Counted from the stretch's first letter, positions 8,365 to 15,834 are shown. The stretch is 33,969 bases of DNA from an uncultured Erysipelotrichaceae bacterium (GCA_900314585.1 OMVV01000010.1:1-33969), one strand, 5' to 3'. A program made the numbers and translations. The notes: generated by a model from the sequence alone, not told the origin.

Positions 8365-8386
8365 TTATTAGGTATATACCTAATAA
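8365..8386. repeat. Perfect 22-bp palindrome downstream of the DUF2779 gene
   Basis: TTATTAGGTAT followed directly by its reverse complement ATACCTAATAA, nine bases past the stop codon of the DUF2779 gene. No T-tract follows. It may be a protein-binding site or a transcript-end hairpin. Confidence 0.5.
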
Positions 8387-8394
8387 GTAATCTT

Positions 8395-10470
8395 TTAGAT
8401 ATTTTTCGCGTCTAATTTAAGTTTTCCAAGATAGAAATTCTTGATGACATCGTAGATGATAACCGTGCCCCAAGAGTCGATCTTACAATAAGCGAGAGCT
8501 TCAGCAAGGAGGCTTTCGGTTGTTAGTTTATCTGATTTTGATAAGCCAAGATGTGATCTCACTAACAGTGATTTATATAAATCAAGACAAATTCCTCCGT
8601 TATAAACAAGGCATTTTTCATCTTTGTGATAATCGAGTGAATATTCAAAATCAAACGGAAGAATCTTGTGATAATACTCTTTTACGTTTTCATCGGCGGC
8701 AAGTGTTGGTTGAACAACTTTGAGGGAACCTCGACCATTGAAGTCACGGCAATAGAGAGCACCACTAGTAAAGAAATCAAGAAGGTCGACGACATTCTCT
8801 CGAAAGTTAGCGACGAACTTCAAAAGTTCATTATCGGCGATCGCTAAAAAGTCTTCGCCGAACTCTTTCATTCTTGTCATTTCAAAGGATTTGTTAAAAA
8901 CAATTACTTTGTAATTGGATGCATATGGATCAATGCCCACTGAGATAAGTTGATCTTTAAGGGTTTGATATAATTCGATGCTTGGATTAGTGTATCCAGT
9001 TACATCTGGATTAGCGATATATTCAAAATGAGTGACGTCTCCACCACAACCTTTTTCGAAGTTGTGTTTTGATAAGTCGTATCCCTTTTTAACAACATGC
9101 ATTGAGTATTGAGAGACAACTTGTTTCCAAGCGCATACATTTTCAACAAGTGGGATTGGATATTGGAATGATTCAAAGTCAAAGAAGAGAAGGTAATCGA
9201 CATTATCATTCAGATAATCTCTTTTAATAATCTCTTCGATTTTCTTCATATCGACGATGTATTTTTCTTTGATTTCACCACGTTGATATTTGATTTGAGA
9301 ATACGCATTTGATCTTTTGCCAGATTTGGTGAACTCGCTATAGCCATAAGCTTCTGGAACGACATTGCTGATTTTATCAATGCCATCATTTAGGAGTCTT
9401 AAAGTATTTCGCCAATTACCGCCATAAGAGCCCCACCTAGTTAACTTAAAGACAGAGTTTTCTTTTTCTGCATCTTCGCCAAAACACATTGTGATGAATG
9501 GACAATATGGTCCTTTGCAGCATCGATATTCTTTATGAGGTTTGATTCCTTTTTCTTTAGCGATATCTCTTAAGGTTGAAATAATGCCTTCGATTAAGTA
9601 CTCATCTTTTTCATCTTCTTCCATTTTTTTAGGAACATATAAGTCCGCATCAAAATATTTGATGAGTGACATATATTCATCGACAAGATTGATTGAATCC
9701 TTAAGGATAAATAAATCATTTAGCTCTTCAGTTGCGGTTGGATAAGTATGTTTTTTGATATGAAAATCTCTATTCGTGTACATGAATGCGAGACTATTAA
9801 TTTTTAGTCCAGCGTGGGAATAGACATAATATTGGAATAATAAGTCATAAAGATATTTATCTTTAATCTTAGAATCAAATCCTGGATTTTTGCCATCTTC
9901 GACAAAGACAGTATTTGTACCTTTAACTTCGATAATGTTGAATGAGCCATCGTCATTTCGGATGAGGACGTCCGCTCTTGCACGTAAATCTTTGTATTCA
10001 ATCTGTGGTTCAAAAAGAACTTTGATGGATTTGTCCGCTAAAGCTTTTTGCGACACCGCCACAAAAGCGTAATCACCGATTAAATCTTTGCCTTCAGCGT
10101 CGACATCGCATCTTAGGCAATTTTCTTTACCATATATTTTTTCAAAATATGTTCGTGATAATTTCGAAACAATTTGATCGTCGTTATATTTTTCAATCAG
10201 TTGCTCAACGGCGTTCTTTGGCTTACTACGTTCAAACTTTTTGATTTCTTTTTTTAGATGAGGATAATCACGAAGGACTTCTGCTAAATCAAAACCTTGT
10301 TCAGGTTCTTCACCTTCTTCTTGAGCCATCGCAGCAAGTTCTTGGTATTTTTCTCGATTTTCAATCGATTGTTCAAGAAGCTGCACTAAAGTTTTGTCCT
10401 CAAGTTCCATGTAAGCAAGATAAGGACATCGTTTAGAAACGTAGTCTTTAACAACGGTTTTGGTAATCAT
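8395..10470 (-). CDS. DUF2779 protein: PD-(D/E)XK nuclease with Cys cluster and DnaQ-like domain
   Basis: 691 aa from the ATG at 10470, chosen because homologues start with a 'xTKxxxxxYxxxxCPxLAxxE' pattern; an upstream in-frame ATG at 10512 would add 14 residues. Asp167 and Glu181-x-Lys183 (ADVLI...IIEVKGT) form a RecB/Cas4-type nuclease site. Cys15 together with Cys317/318, Cys323 and Cys329 resembles the split 4Cys Fe-S cluster of AddB and Cas4. From about residue 425 the FFDFES motif (Asp430, Glu432) opens a DnaQ-like DUF2779 domain, ending with an 'AYCKIDSWGT' segment. Such proteins are predicted DNA-processing nucleases of unknown role. No SD is visible at either start. It flanks the accessory region. 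Confidence 0.8.
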   Translation of the reverse strand: MITKTVVKDYVSKRCPYLAYMELEDKTLVQLLEQSIENREKYQELAAMAQEEGEEPEQGFDLAEVLRDYPHLKKEIKKFERSKPKNAVEQLIEKYNDDQIVSKLSRTYFEKIYGKENCLRCDVDAEGKDLIGDYAFVAVSQKALADKSIKVLFEPQIEYKDLRARADVLIRNDDGSFNIIEVKGTNTVFVEDGKNPGFDSKIKDKYLYDLLFQYYVYSHAGLKINSLAFMYTNRDFHIKKHTYPTATEELNDLFILKDSINLVDEYMSLIKYFDADLYVPKKMEEDEKDEYLIEGIISTLRDIAKEKGIKPHKEYRCCKGPYCPFITMCFGEDAEKENSVFKLTRWGSYGGNWRNTLRLLNDGIDKISNVVPEAYGYSEFTKSGKRSNAYSQIKYQRGEIKEKYIVDMKKIEEIIKRDYLNDNVDYLLFFDFESFQYPIPLVENVCAWKQVVSQYSMHVVKKGYDLSKHNFEKGCGGDVTHFEYIANPDVTGYTNPSIELYQTLKDQLISVGIDPYASNYKVIVFNKSFEMTRMKEFGEDFLAIADNELLKFVANFRENVVDLLDFFTSGALYCRDFNGRGSLKVVQPTLAADENVKEYYHKILPFDFEYSLDYHKDEKCLVYNGGICLDLYKSLLVRSHLGLSKSDKLTTESLLAEALAYCKIDSWGTVIIYDVIKNFYLGKLKLDAKNI

Positions 10471-10576
10471 ATTGTTGATATTGATTATACATTCTTTAAA
10501 AGAATAAATCATTACATATTAGTAAAATCTTACTAAATGTAAAGAGATAAATTTCACAATAAACAAACAATAAATT

Positions 10577-11077
10577 TTATTTAATTACTGGTTTAATTTT
10601 AAAAATTGGCTTTTTTTCATCTAAACGATTTTTGTTTAACACTGTCATTGGATAAACAAATTTACTTCCTCCAGAGAAGCCAATAGTAAAAGAACCGTCG
10701 CTAGTTGCAATTTTGCAAATAACTCTATTTTTCACAAATTGCTCTTGAACAAGGAGCTCTTTATTAAACATTTCAGATATTGCGAGCAAACAACGAAGCT
10801 TATTTTTAATATTTGTCTTGTTCTTAACTTCATTATAGCCAATGTCGTCAATTTTAATTGATGAATTAAAACACTTTTCGAAGAAATCATTGGCTTTTAA
10901 ATTCGAAATAATGCCAGTCAAATGAAGAAAATTTCCTTTATTGAATTTGATGATATATTTTTTGTTTATTGTAAAATCTTCAGACTCAATTACTATAATC
11001 TTGTTTATTAGAGCAAAATATTCTTGTGCGGCTACAAGAAGTTTTTGTCTAACAATTTCTTTAAATGAGTCTTTCAT
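10577..11077 (-). CDS. Candidate toxin: PBECR4-like nuclease-fold protein behind a pseudoknot RNA
   Basis: 166 aa, basic. A central FLHLTGI motif (residues 50-56, His52) and a C-terminal TIGFSGGSK...YPMTVLN block (131-148) match, from memory, the PBECR4 group of Barnase-EndoU-ColicinE5/D-RelE-like nucleases, which would cleave RNA. It does not show the sequence signatures of ToxN, CptN or TenpN. The ATG lies 7 nt after a U7 tract that ends a short RNA with three predicted pseudoknots, the usual order of type III toxin-antitoxin loci (RNA antitoxin, terminator, toxin). No SD is visible. Toxin function is inferred from this layout plus the fold guess. Confidence 0.55.
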   Translation of the reverse strand: MKDSFKEIVRQKLLVAAQEYFALINKIIVIESEDFTINKKYIIKFNKGNFLHLTGIISNLKANDFFEKCFNSSIKIDDIGYNEVKNKTNIKNKLRCLLAISEMFNKELLVQEQFVKNRVICKIATSDGSFTIGFSGGSKFVYPMTVLNKNRLDEKKPIFKIKPVIK

Positions 11078-11083
11078 AGATAT

Positions 11084-11189
11084 AAAAAAATGGCGTTTTA
11101 AGGTGCGCCACCACTAATAGGACGGTGTTTTAGATCTCCGGCCCGATCTATAGGGTGGTCTTTTAACGTCTCCCAACCCTCTTGACACC
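11084..11189 (-). ncRNA. Tandem pseudoknot RNA, candidate type III antitoxin
   Basis: About 105 nt on the minus strand fold by hand into three consecutive H-type pseudoknots at a spacing of 37-39 nt. First: GUGUC/GACGU (two wobbles) with GGGUUGG/CCACCC (one bulge). Second: AGAUC/GAUCU with GG..CGG/CCG.CC. Third: GGUG/CACC with GCG/CGC. In each, a UAAAA-type linker (GUUAAAAGA, CUAAAACA, UUAAAA) lies between the 3' arm of stem 1 and the 3' arm of stem 2, as in ToxI repeats. The stems differ in sequence but keep the fold. The RNA ends in UGGCG...CGCCA plus U7. A promoter precedes it and the candidate toxin gene follows. Confidence 0.6.
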
Positions 11190-11192
11190 TAT

Positions 11193-11220
11193 AATATAAC
11201 ACAAAGAAAAATCTCCACAA
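11193..11220 (-). promoter_or_regulatory. Promoter of the tandem pseudoknot RNA
   Basis: Minus strand: TTGTGG (11220-11215), 16-bp spacer, TATATT (11198-11193). The predicted transcription start falls at about 11186-11189, right where the first pseudoknot stem begins. Confidence 0.5.
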
Positions 11221-11263
11221 ATAATTTTCGAAGAATATTATTAAATTTGTTTATCTAATATAA

Positions 11264-11290
11264 AAAACTCGCTACCAACGTGACAGCGAG
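11264..11290 (-). terminator. Terminator of the DarT-like operon, copy 1 of a duplicated sequence
   Basis: On the minus strand CTCGCT...AGCGAG forms a 6-bp stem followed by T6. The sequence is identical over about 27 nt to the terminator behind tRNA-Glu at 15702-15728. A TCACCA a short way upstream on the minus strand also resembles the tRNA 3' end. Confidence 0.75.
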
Positions 11291-11363
11291 ATTTATGTCA
11301 TTGGTGAAGCGTTCGGGACTGAGTTCGCAACTTTTTGGTTGGATTTTCAATAATAGATTCGTA

Positions 11364-12026
11364 TCATTTTATATCAAACAAAGAAATTAAATCTGAATGA
11401 ACCCCATCGTAAAGCGTCTTAAATAAGCAAATATCATCAACATATTTATCAACATTACCTGTTTTTAAAAGATATGAGTATATTGCACACGCTCTAGCTT
11501 GACAGTTAACGCTCTTTTTATAATTGAATTCAATGTCGGTAAAGATATCATAATTCTTTAAATTTGAAGAAAGTTCAGGATTGTTTCTCAGCGCTGTAAC
11601 AAATAAATAATCATAAAATAACGACTTTGGGTTTATTGGATAATCAACACCATTAAACCTAAAACCAACAATTTCTTTTCTTGTAAGACTATTAATAAAC
11701 CTTTTAGCTTCTATTGGCCTTTTGTTAATTAAGAAAGAGTGTTGACTACCATCCTCAAAAACTTTAGAAGACTGAAAAATGCTTTCAATATAATTACCAT
11801 CAAGTTTTAAATTAAAAGCGCTTAATAATCTGCCTATTTCGTTATCTGATTTTGTTGATATCTCCAACGTCTTCAAATCAGGAAATAACTTTGATAAAGC
11901 ATTATTAAGATTTGTAACATTCTTTTTCCTCTGGGAGAGAGAATTTCCTGGAACAAAATCATAATTTATGATTTTTTCATAAAACGGATTGGTTTTAGTT
12001 GAAATAAAAATGAGCTTTTCTGCCAT
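11364..12026 (-). CDS. DUF6977-like protein, candidate partner/antitoxin of the DarT-like enzyme
   Basis: 220 aa from the ATG at 12026 (homologues, as I remember them, start with 'xFISTKxxPY'; an upstream in-frame start at 12059 would overlap the previous gene). Blocks LEISTKSDNEIG, LLSAFNL, FQSSKVFE, EIVGFRF, YPINPKSLFYDYL, FTDIEFNYKKSVNCQARA follow the DUF6977 pattern, a family I recall near ADP-ribosylation-related genes. No catalytic residues are assigned. It begins 12 nt behind the DarT-like gene and is the last gene before a terminator, fitting an antitoxin, a reverser of the modification or a second effector. Role is inference from position. Confidence 0.55.
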   Translation of the reverse strand: MAEKLIFISTKTNPFYEKIINYDFVPGNSLSQRKKNVTNLNNALSKLFPDLKTLEISTKSDNEIGRLLSAFNLKLDGNYIESIFQSSKVFEDGSQHSFLINKRPIEAKRFINSLTRKEIVGFRFNGVDYPINPKSLFYDYLFVTALRNNPELSSNLKNYDIFTDIEFNYKKSVNCQARACAIYSYLLKTGNVDKYVDDICLFKTLYDGVHSDLISLFDIK

Positions 12027-12037
12027 GGCTAATATCT

Positions 12038-13282
12038 CTAAAATGGTAAATCGTCGCAATCCAAAACATCTGAGGAATAAAAATCCGTTTTGTGAGTATT
12101 GCCACTTACATGTTCACTATTGTCAAAAAATAGATATTTAGGATCTACGTTTGATTGAAAAAGTATTTCTGCTTGTATATGCGTTGCGACGTTTTTTGGT
12201 CTTTTATCTTTTTCTCTATCATTGATACTTCTTTCTAAATAGTAATTTATCTGCTCTACTTGCGGAGCAAACATTGCCCTGAAGTCATCAATGCTATTAC
12301 CACAAGATAAAGAGCCAGCCGAAGCATTCATATTGCAATAGATTCTATCCTTATCAATTTCTTTCCATAGAACATTTGCATCTATCAAGATCCTAACGGG
12401 GCGTTTAATTTTGTGATCGTGCTTAAATTTTGAAAGGACCTTTTCGTTCATCATAGTAATTGTTAATGATATATAATCATCAGGTGTTGATTTCATATAT
12501 TTTTCTGCTTTATGAGCAGACTTTGTGTCATCGTTGTTAACGTCAATTTTTATGCCTCGTTTTTCACCTTCTTTTGGGGAGCAAATGCCATTTTTTCTTA
12601 TAGAATTTACTTTACTTTCGTCAGTGAAATGAACTAAATATTTTATTTCCCTTTCTTCTAAAAACTCTTTAATTTCAATTTGCTCTTTAGTTAGACCGTC
12701 ATTGTCAACAATATTAGAAGGAGAAAAGATTTCTTTTGAAGGTGGCAATAAAAGAACGTCTTCAACAATGAATAAATCTAAAACATCTCTCAACTTTTTA
12801 ATTGCTTCGCCATTTAGTTTGTCGGCTGCGTTTTTTATCCTGTTGATAAGTTCATTTTTCTTTTTTTCGGAATTAAAAACTGCTCCAGCAGCAAATCCAA
12901 TTGCAGCAAGCCATCCGACCGGTCCTCCCAAAATGAGCGCAGCTCCCAAACCAGCGCCAGCACCTACTGCGATATGTTTCAAAGTATCTGCATCGGAAGG
13001 CTGATACACACTGCTCGTTTCAAAACTTTTGTTCAAATCATCGATATACTCATTAATTTGCTTAGCAATATTGTTGTATGATTTGTTTATTTCCTCTTCC
13101 AAATACTCAATAGCTTTTTTATATACGATCGAGCATTTTTCATCAGTGTAAAAATTAGTCAACATGAATTGTTTTTTCATTTCATTTTGAACAAATAAAG
13201 CAATTTTTGAAGATGAATTGAATGTCGAAAAAGCAGAACTAAGATTGTTCTTTAAGTTTTTAAGTGTTTGTTGAGTAACCAT
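12038..13282 (-). CDS. DarT-like DNA ADP-ribosyltransferase with N-terminal helical and membrane-like region
   Basis: 414 aa. Residues 1-95 are helical; 103-136 form a glycine-zipper hydrophobic stretch (VGAGAGLGAAL...GGPVGWLAAIGFAAGA) able to insert in a membrane as a hairpin. Residues about 205-390 match the DarT (DUF4433) fold: LVHFT (His218, Thr220), NSIRKNGI, YISLTI, ILIDANVLW, NMNASAGS and ATHIQAEILF, whose Glu372 corresponds to the catalytic Glu of DarT. DarT enzymes use NAD+ to ADP-ribosylate bases in single-stranded DNA and act as toxins or phage-defence effectors. A macro-domain DarG antitoxin is absent; a DUF6977-like gene follows instead. Only a weak GGGG stretch precedes the ATG. 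Confidence 0.72.
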   Translation of the reverse strand: MVTQQTLKNLKNNLSSAFSTFNSSSKIALFVQNEMKKQFMLTNFYTDEKCSIVYKKAIEYLEEEINKSYNNIAKQINEYIDDLNKSFETSSVYQPSDADTLKHIAVGAGAGLGAALILGGPVGWLAAIGFAAGAVFNSEKKKNELINRIKNAADKLNGEAIKKLRDVLDLFIVEDVLLLPPSKEIFSPSNIVDNDGLTKEQIEIKEFLEEREIKYLVHFTDESKVNSIRKNGICSPKEGEKRGIKIDVNNDDTKSAHKAEKYMKSTPDDYISLTITMMNEKVLSKFKHDHKIKRPVRILIDANVLWKEIDKDRIYCNMNASAGSLSCGNSIDDFRAMFAPQVEQINYYLERSINDREKDKRPKNVATHIQAEILFQSNVDPKYLFFDNSEHVSGNTHKTDFYSSDVLDCDDLPF

Positions 13283-13304
13283 TTTGCCCCACTATATCAA
13301 TGCA

Positions 13305-14306
13305 TTATAAATCTAACACTTTAATCAGACGATTGTCGAATTCGTGAAATGATTTAATTTTTTTCTTATTTTCTTTTGTGGATTCATTTTCAACAAATAG
13401 ATAAAAATCTAAATCGCTTTTTAGAATGCCGAGGTTTCTCAAAATTGAATCAAGTTGATCTTTAAACTCCGCGTTTGATAATGTCTTTTTGGCTCTTTCA
13501 ATATACGTACATTGAATTGCGAGACATAAGGCATTATTTTCTGGAGTTAATGATAAGAACTCTTTTTTGACTTTTGCATCATTGTAAAGTTTCATTCCAC
13601 CATATACCGCGCCTGTAATCACTGCACCTACTGCCAAAGACTCAGCAGTGAAAGCAATTAATCCGATTTGCATATCACCAAAACCATGGGCCGCTAAAGC
13701 GGCAGTAGTTGCCGGTCCAGACGCTCCTACCCCAGCGCCAAGCAAAACTGGCATTGTAACAACGCCCGCAAGAGCCATGATCGCAGCCCCTAAGAGCAAG
13801 CCTTTTTGAACAGAAGATAAACTATGTGGAAAAATAGCATTGTAATTTGCCTCTAATTGGGTTTTGATCATAGCCAATTCTTCCCTGTTTCCAAAAAGAA
13901 CACTTGATGCCTCAGCAAGCCCTTCATCTGTATATTTATATTGATAGTCATCATCCACGATGACAGTTACAGCAAAAATTAATTTAGCTAAGCCATATTT
14001 ATCATTTTGAAATAATGAAAATGCTAAGCCTCTTGCAACTGATTCATCGATAACTGTTTTATTGTTATTGTTGAATTTATTCAATTCAGCAACTATGGTG
14101 TCATCTTTTTTTCCATAATTGCCAACACTACGTTTAAAGAAATGACCAATGTTTGTCATTGTGCCTTTAAAAGAAACATTTTCTTCTTTGATGCTCTTTG
14201 ATTTTTCGATATTTAAATCATTTAGTCTTTTTGCGGTTTCTAATCTGGTTTTTTGTAAATAGGCAAATAAATCCTTTTCGTTATAAGTTAACACGATATC
14301 ACTCAT
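13305..14306 (-). CDS. Unknown protein with a large glycine/alanine-rich hydrophobic hairpin
   Basis: 333 aa, no recognised family. Residues 1-160 are polar and helical, 168-237 hold two long Gly/Ala-rich hydrophobic segments (LLLGAAIMALAGVVT and SLAVGAVITGAVYGGM) around a short polar turn, and 240-333 are again polar. The layout parallels the N-terminal half of the DarT-like neighbour, so the two may assemble at a membrane. The start overlaps the HTH gene stop by 4 nt (ATGA) and has a strong AGGAGG about 10 nt upstream. Member of the five-gene accessory operon; a pore- or membrane-sensing role is only a suggestion. Confidence 0.5.
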   Translation of the reverse strand: MSDIVLTYNEKDLFAYLQKTRLETAKRLNDLNIEKSKSIKEENVSFKGTMTNIGHFFKRSVGNYGKKDDTIVAELNKFNNNNKTVIDESVARGLAFSLFQNDKYGLAKLIFAVTVIVDDDYQYKYTDEGLAEASSVLFGNREELAMIKTQLEANYNAIFPHSLSSVQKGLLLGAAIMALAGVVTMPVLLGAGVGASGPATTAALAAHGFGDMQIGLIAFTAESLAVGAVITGAVYGGMKLYNDAKVKKEFLSLTPENNALCLAIQCTYIERAKKTLSNAEFKDQLDSILRNLGILKSDLDFYLFVENESTKENKKKIKSFHEFDNRLIKVLDL

Positions 14307-14614
14307 TTTGATATTTCCTCCTCGATGTGTTTTTTGAGATTATCTAAATCAATCTTTGATTTATTATTTTTAATTAATGAAATGATTTCAGTTATTTTTA
14401 TATCTTCATCAACCGATTTAAAATTCGCATCACAATAATCTGCAACTTCCTTTCTTTTTACATTAGGCTTGCTGATTAAATTGAATAATTGAATAAAACT
14501 GAATGGGATTTCATCAAGAGAACCAGCCTCGTATGCATTAACATACTTATATAAAGTAGGTCTAGTTTTGCCTGTCATGGTTGACAATTCAGTAATTGAA
14601 AATAACAAATTCAT
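14303..14614 (-). CDS. Small helix-turn-helix protein of the DarT-like operon
   Basis: 103 aa from the ATG at 14614, which overlaps the TPR gene stop (TAATG) and has AAGGAG 9 nt upstream; a longer reading from TTG at 14641 is less likely. Residues 5-27 (FSITELSTMTGKTRPTLYKYV) form a good HTH with a recognition helix RPTLYKYV. The rest is helical and acidic. It may autoregulate the operon, whose promoter has a repeated TGTAAAAAA just upstream of the -35 box, or act as a DNA-target adaptor. Confidence 0.6.
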   Translation of the reverse strand: MNLLFSITELSTMTGKTRPTLYKYVNAYEAGSLDEIPFSFIQLFNLISKPNVKRKEVADYCDANFKSVDEDIKITEIISLIKNNKSKIDLDNLKKHIEEEISK

Positions 14615-15597
14615 TAAGCCACGCTCCTTCTCATATTCCAATATTTTTCTGCGAGTTTATTAAGTTTTTGAGAAACATCTTTACCCAAAGCAATTTCAAT
14701 GTCATCAAAATGCTTTTTTAGGTTCTCATCATTAATTCCGTTCCTAAAAGCTATTTCTAGATATCTATTAATAAGCGTTTCGTCCCCGCTATTTTTTTCA
14801 ATTAGAAATGCTGCGCACATAATTGAAGCAGCTGGATGCCCTTTGCTCGCGGCATACTGAAAATATTTAAATGCGATATCTTCGTCTGGTGGTGTAAATT
14901 GATTTGTCAGAAAAACCCCAGCAATTTCAAAAGCATTATCCGGGTTTAAGTACATCATCAACAATTCCATATATTTTTCTGGATCTTGTCTGACACCTAT
15001 TCCATCTCTATACATCAAAGCAAGATTATTTGTGGCCAAAAAATAACAATAATCAATCGCTTTTTTATAATATCTTGCAGCAATTACATACAACTTCTTT
15101 TCATAGCATAAATTGGCTATTTGAAAGGCAAAATATCCGTTCCATTTTTGATTATTTAAAGAAAAGCCTTTTTGTAACAATAGTTCTGCTTGATTAAAAT
15201 CTGGATTGAATGCGAAACAACCTCTCATAAATAACTGAGCTAAATCCGCATATGATTTAGGATCTTTTTCCTCAATGCCTTTATTAAACCACCTTAACGA
15301 TTCATCTTTATTCGCGTTTTCTCTGTTGTTTGCATAAAAAAGACCGCAAGAAGAATAGAACAATTTGAATCCCAACTCAGCCCCGCGAACAATAGTATTT
15401 TTATACATTGTTGTATCATTCAACTTTGCATAGCAAATTGCTAATTGATGAAGTGCTTCTTCTGTTTCCTTAAAATTAAGAGCCTTTTCCAGATGATCGA
15501 CAGCTTGCCTTAATTCAACTTGCGAATTTGATTTAGCTTCATTGATACCTTTTATGTAAAACAGATAATATGGAGAAATTTGTTTTGTTTTTGCCAT
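14614..15597 (-). CDS. Sel1/TPR repeat protein, first gene of the DarT-like operon
   Basis: 327 aa. About seven helical repeats of the Sel1/TPR kind are seen, the clearest being ATNNLALMYRDGIGVRQDP (about residues 188-206) and AFKYFQYAASKGHPAAS (about 241-257). Such repeats make protein-protein scaffolds. No catalytic or membrane part is visible. The gene follows a clear promoter, with GAGG 7 nt before the ATG. As the leading gene of an operon with an ADP-ribosyltransferase it could sense a trigger or hold the effector inactive; this is inference. Confidence 0.7.
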   Translation of the reverse strand: MAKTKQISPYYLFYIKGINEAKSNSQVELRQAVDHLEKALNFKETEEALHQLAICYAKLNDTTMYKNTIVRGAELGFKLFYSSCGLFYANNRENANKDESLRWFNKGIEEKDPKSYADLAQLFMRGCFAFNPDFNQAELLLQKGFSLNNQKWNGYFAFQIANLCYEKKLYVIAARYYKKAIDYCYFLATNNLALMYRDGIGVRQDPEKYMELLMMYLNPDNAFEIAGVFLTNQFTPPDEDIAFKYFQYAASKGHPAASIMCAAFLIEKNSGDETLINRYLEIAFRNGINDENLKKHFDDIEIALGKDVSQKLNKLAEKYWNMRRSVA

Positions 15598-15614
15598 ATT
15601 TTTTCCTCACTTTA

Positions 15615-15643
15615 ATAATAGACATTGGCAACAAATCCGTCAA
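15615..15643 (-). promoter_or_regulatory. Promoter of the five-gene DarT-like operon, with possible operator
   Basis: Minus strand: TTGACG (15643-15638), 17-bp spacer, TATTAT (15620-15615), about 18 bp before the ATG at 15597. Directly upstream of the -35 box the motif TGTAAAAAA occurs twice, a possible operator for the operon's HTH protein. Confidence 0.72.
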
Positions 15644-15701
15644 TTATTTTTTACACTTTTTTACATTTAGAGATTTGAATGCAGAGCATAACGTTCAAAG
15701 A

Positions 15702-15728
15702 AAAACTCGCTACCAACGTGACAGCGAG
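15702..15728 (-). terminator. Terminator behind tRNA-Glu, copy 2 of the duplicated sequence
   Basis: The same CTCGCT...AGCGAG stem followed by T5 on the minus strand as at 11264-11290, identical over about 27 nt. It ends the gltX/tRNA-Glu transcript 12 nt past the tRNA CCA end. Confidence 0.75.
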
Positions 15729-15739
15729 TAATTTGCATT

Positions 15740-15814
15740 TGGTGACCCTAGAGAGAATCGAACTCTCGATTAAACCTTGAGAGGGTTTCGTCTTAGCCGC
15801 TTGACCATAGGGCC
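15740..15814 (-). tRNA. tRNA-Glu(CTC)
   Basis: A complete cloverleaf on the minus strand: acceptor GGCCCTA with TAGGGTC (one G-T), anticodon stem AAACC/GGTTT around loop CTCTCAA (anticodon CTC), T-arm with GTTCGAT, and an encoded CCA end. It begins 20 nt behind the gltX stop on the same strand with no terminator between, so it is probably processed from the gltX transcript. Confidence 0.95.
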
Positions 15815-15834
15815 GTAGGATTATTTAAGCAACT

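Noticed and set aside
10471-10512. Longer start of the DUF2779 protein
   Set aside because: The extra 14 residues are not expected in the family and neither start has an SD; the start matching the family N-terminus was preferred.
11100-11175. T-box-like AGGGTGG followed by a CGTC-type element on the plus strand
   Set aside because: There is no stem I with specifier loop, no terminator/antiterminator pair and no plus-strand gene downstream. The same bases are explained better by the minus-strand pseudoknot RNA.
11291-11340. Possible degenerate tRNA next to terminator copy 1
   Set aside because: Only the TCACCA-like end and the terminator match tRNA-Glu; no cloverleaf can be formed, so it is noted only as part of the flanking repeat.
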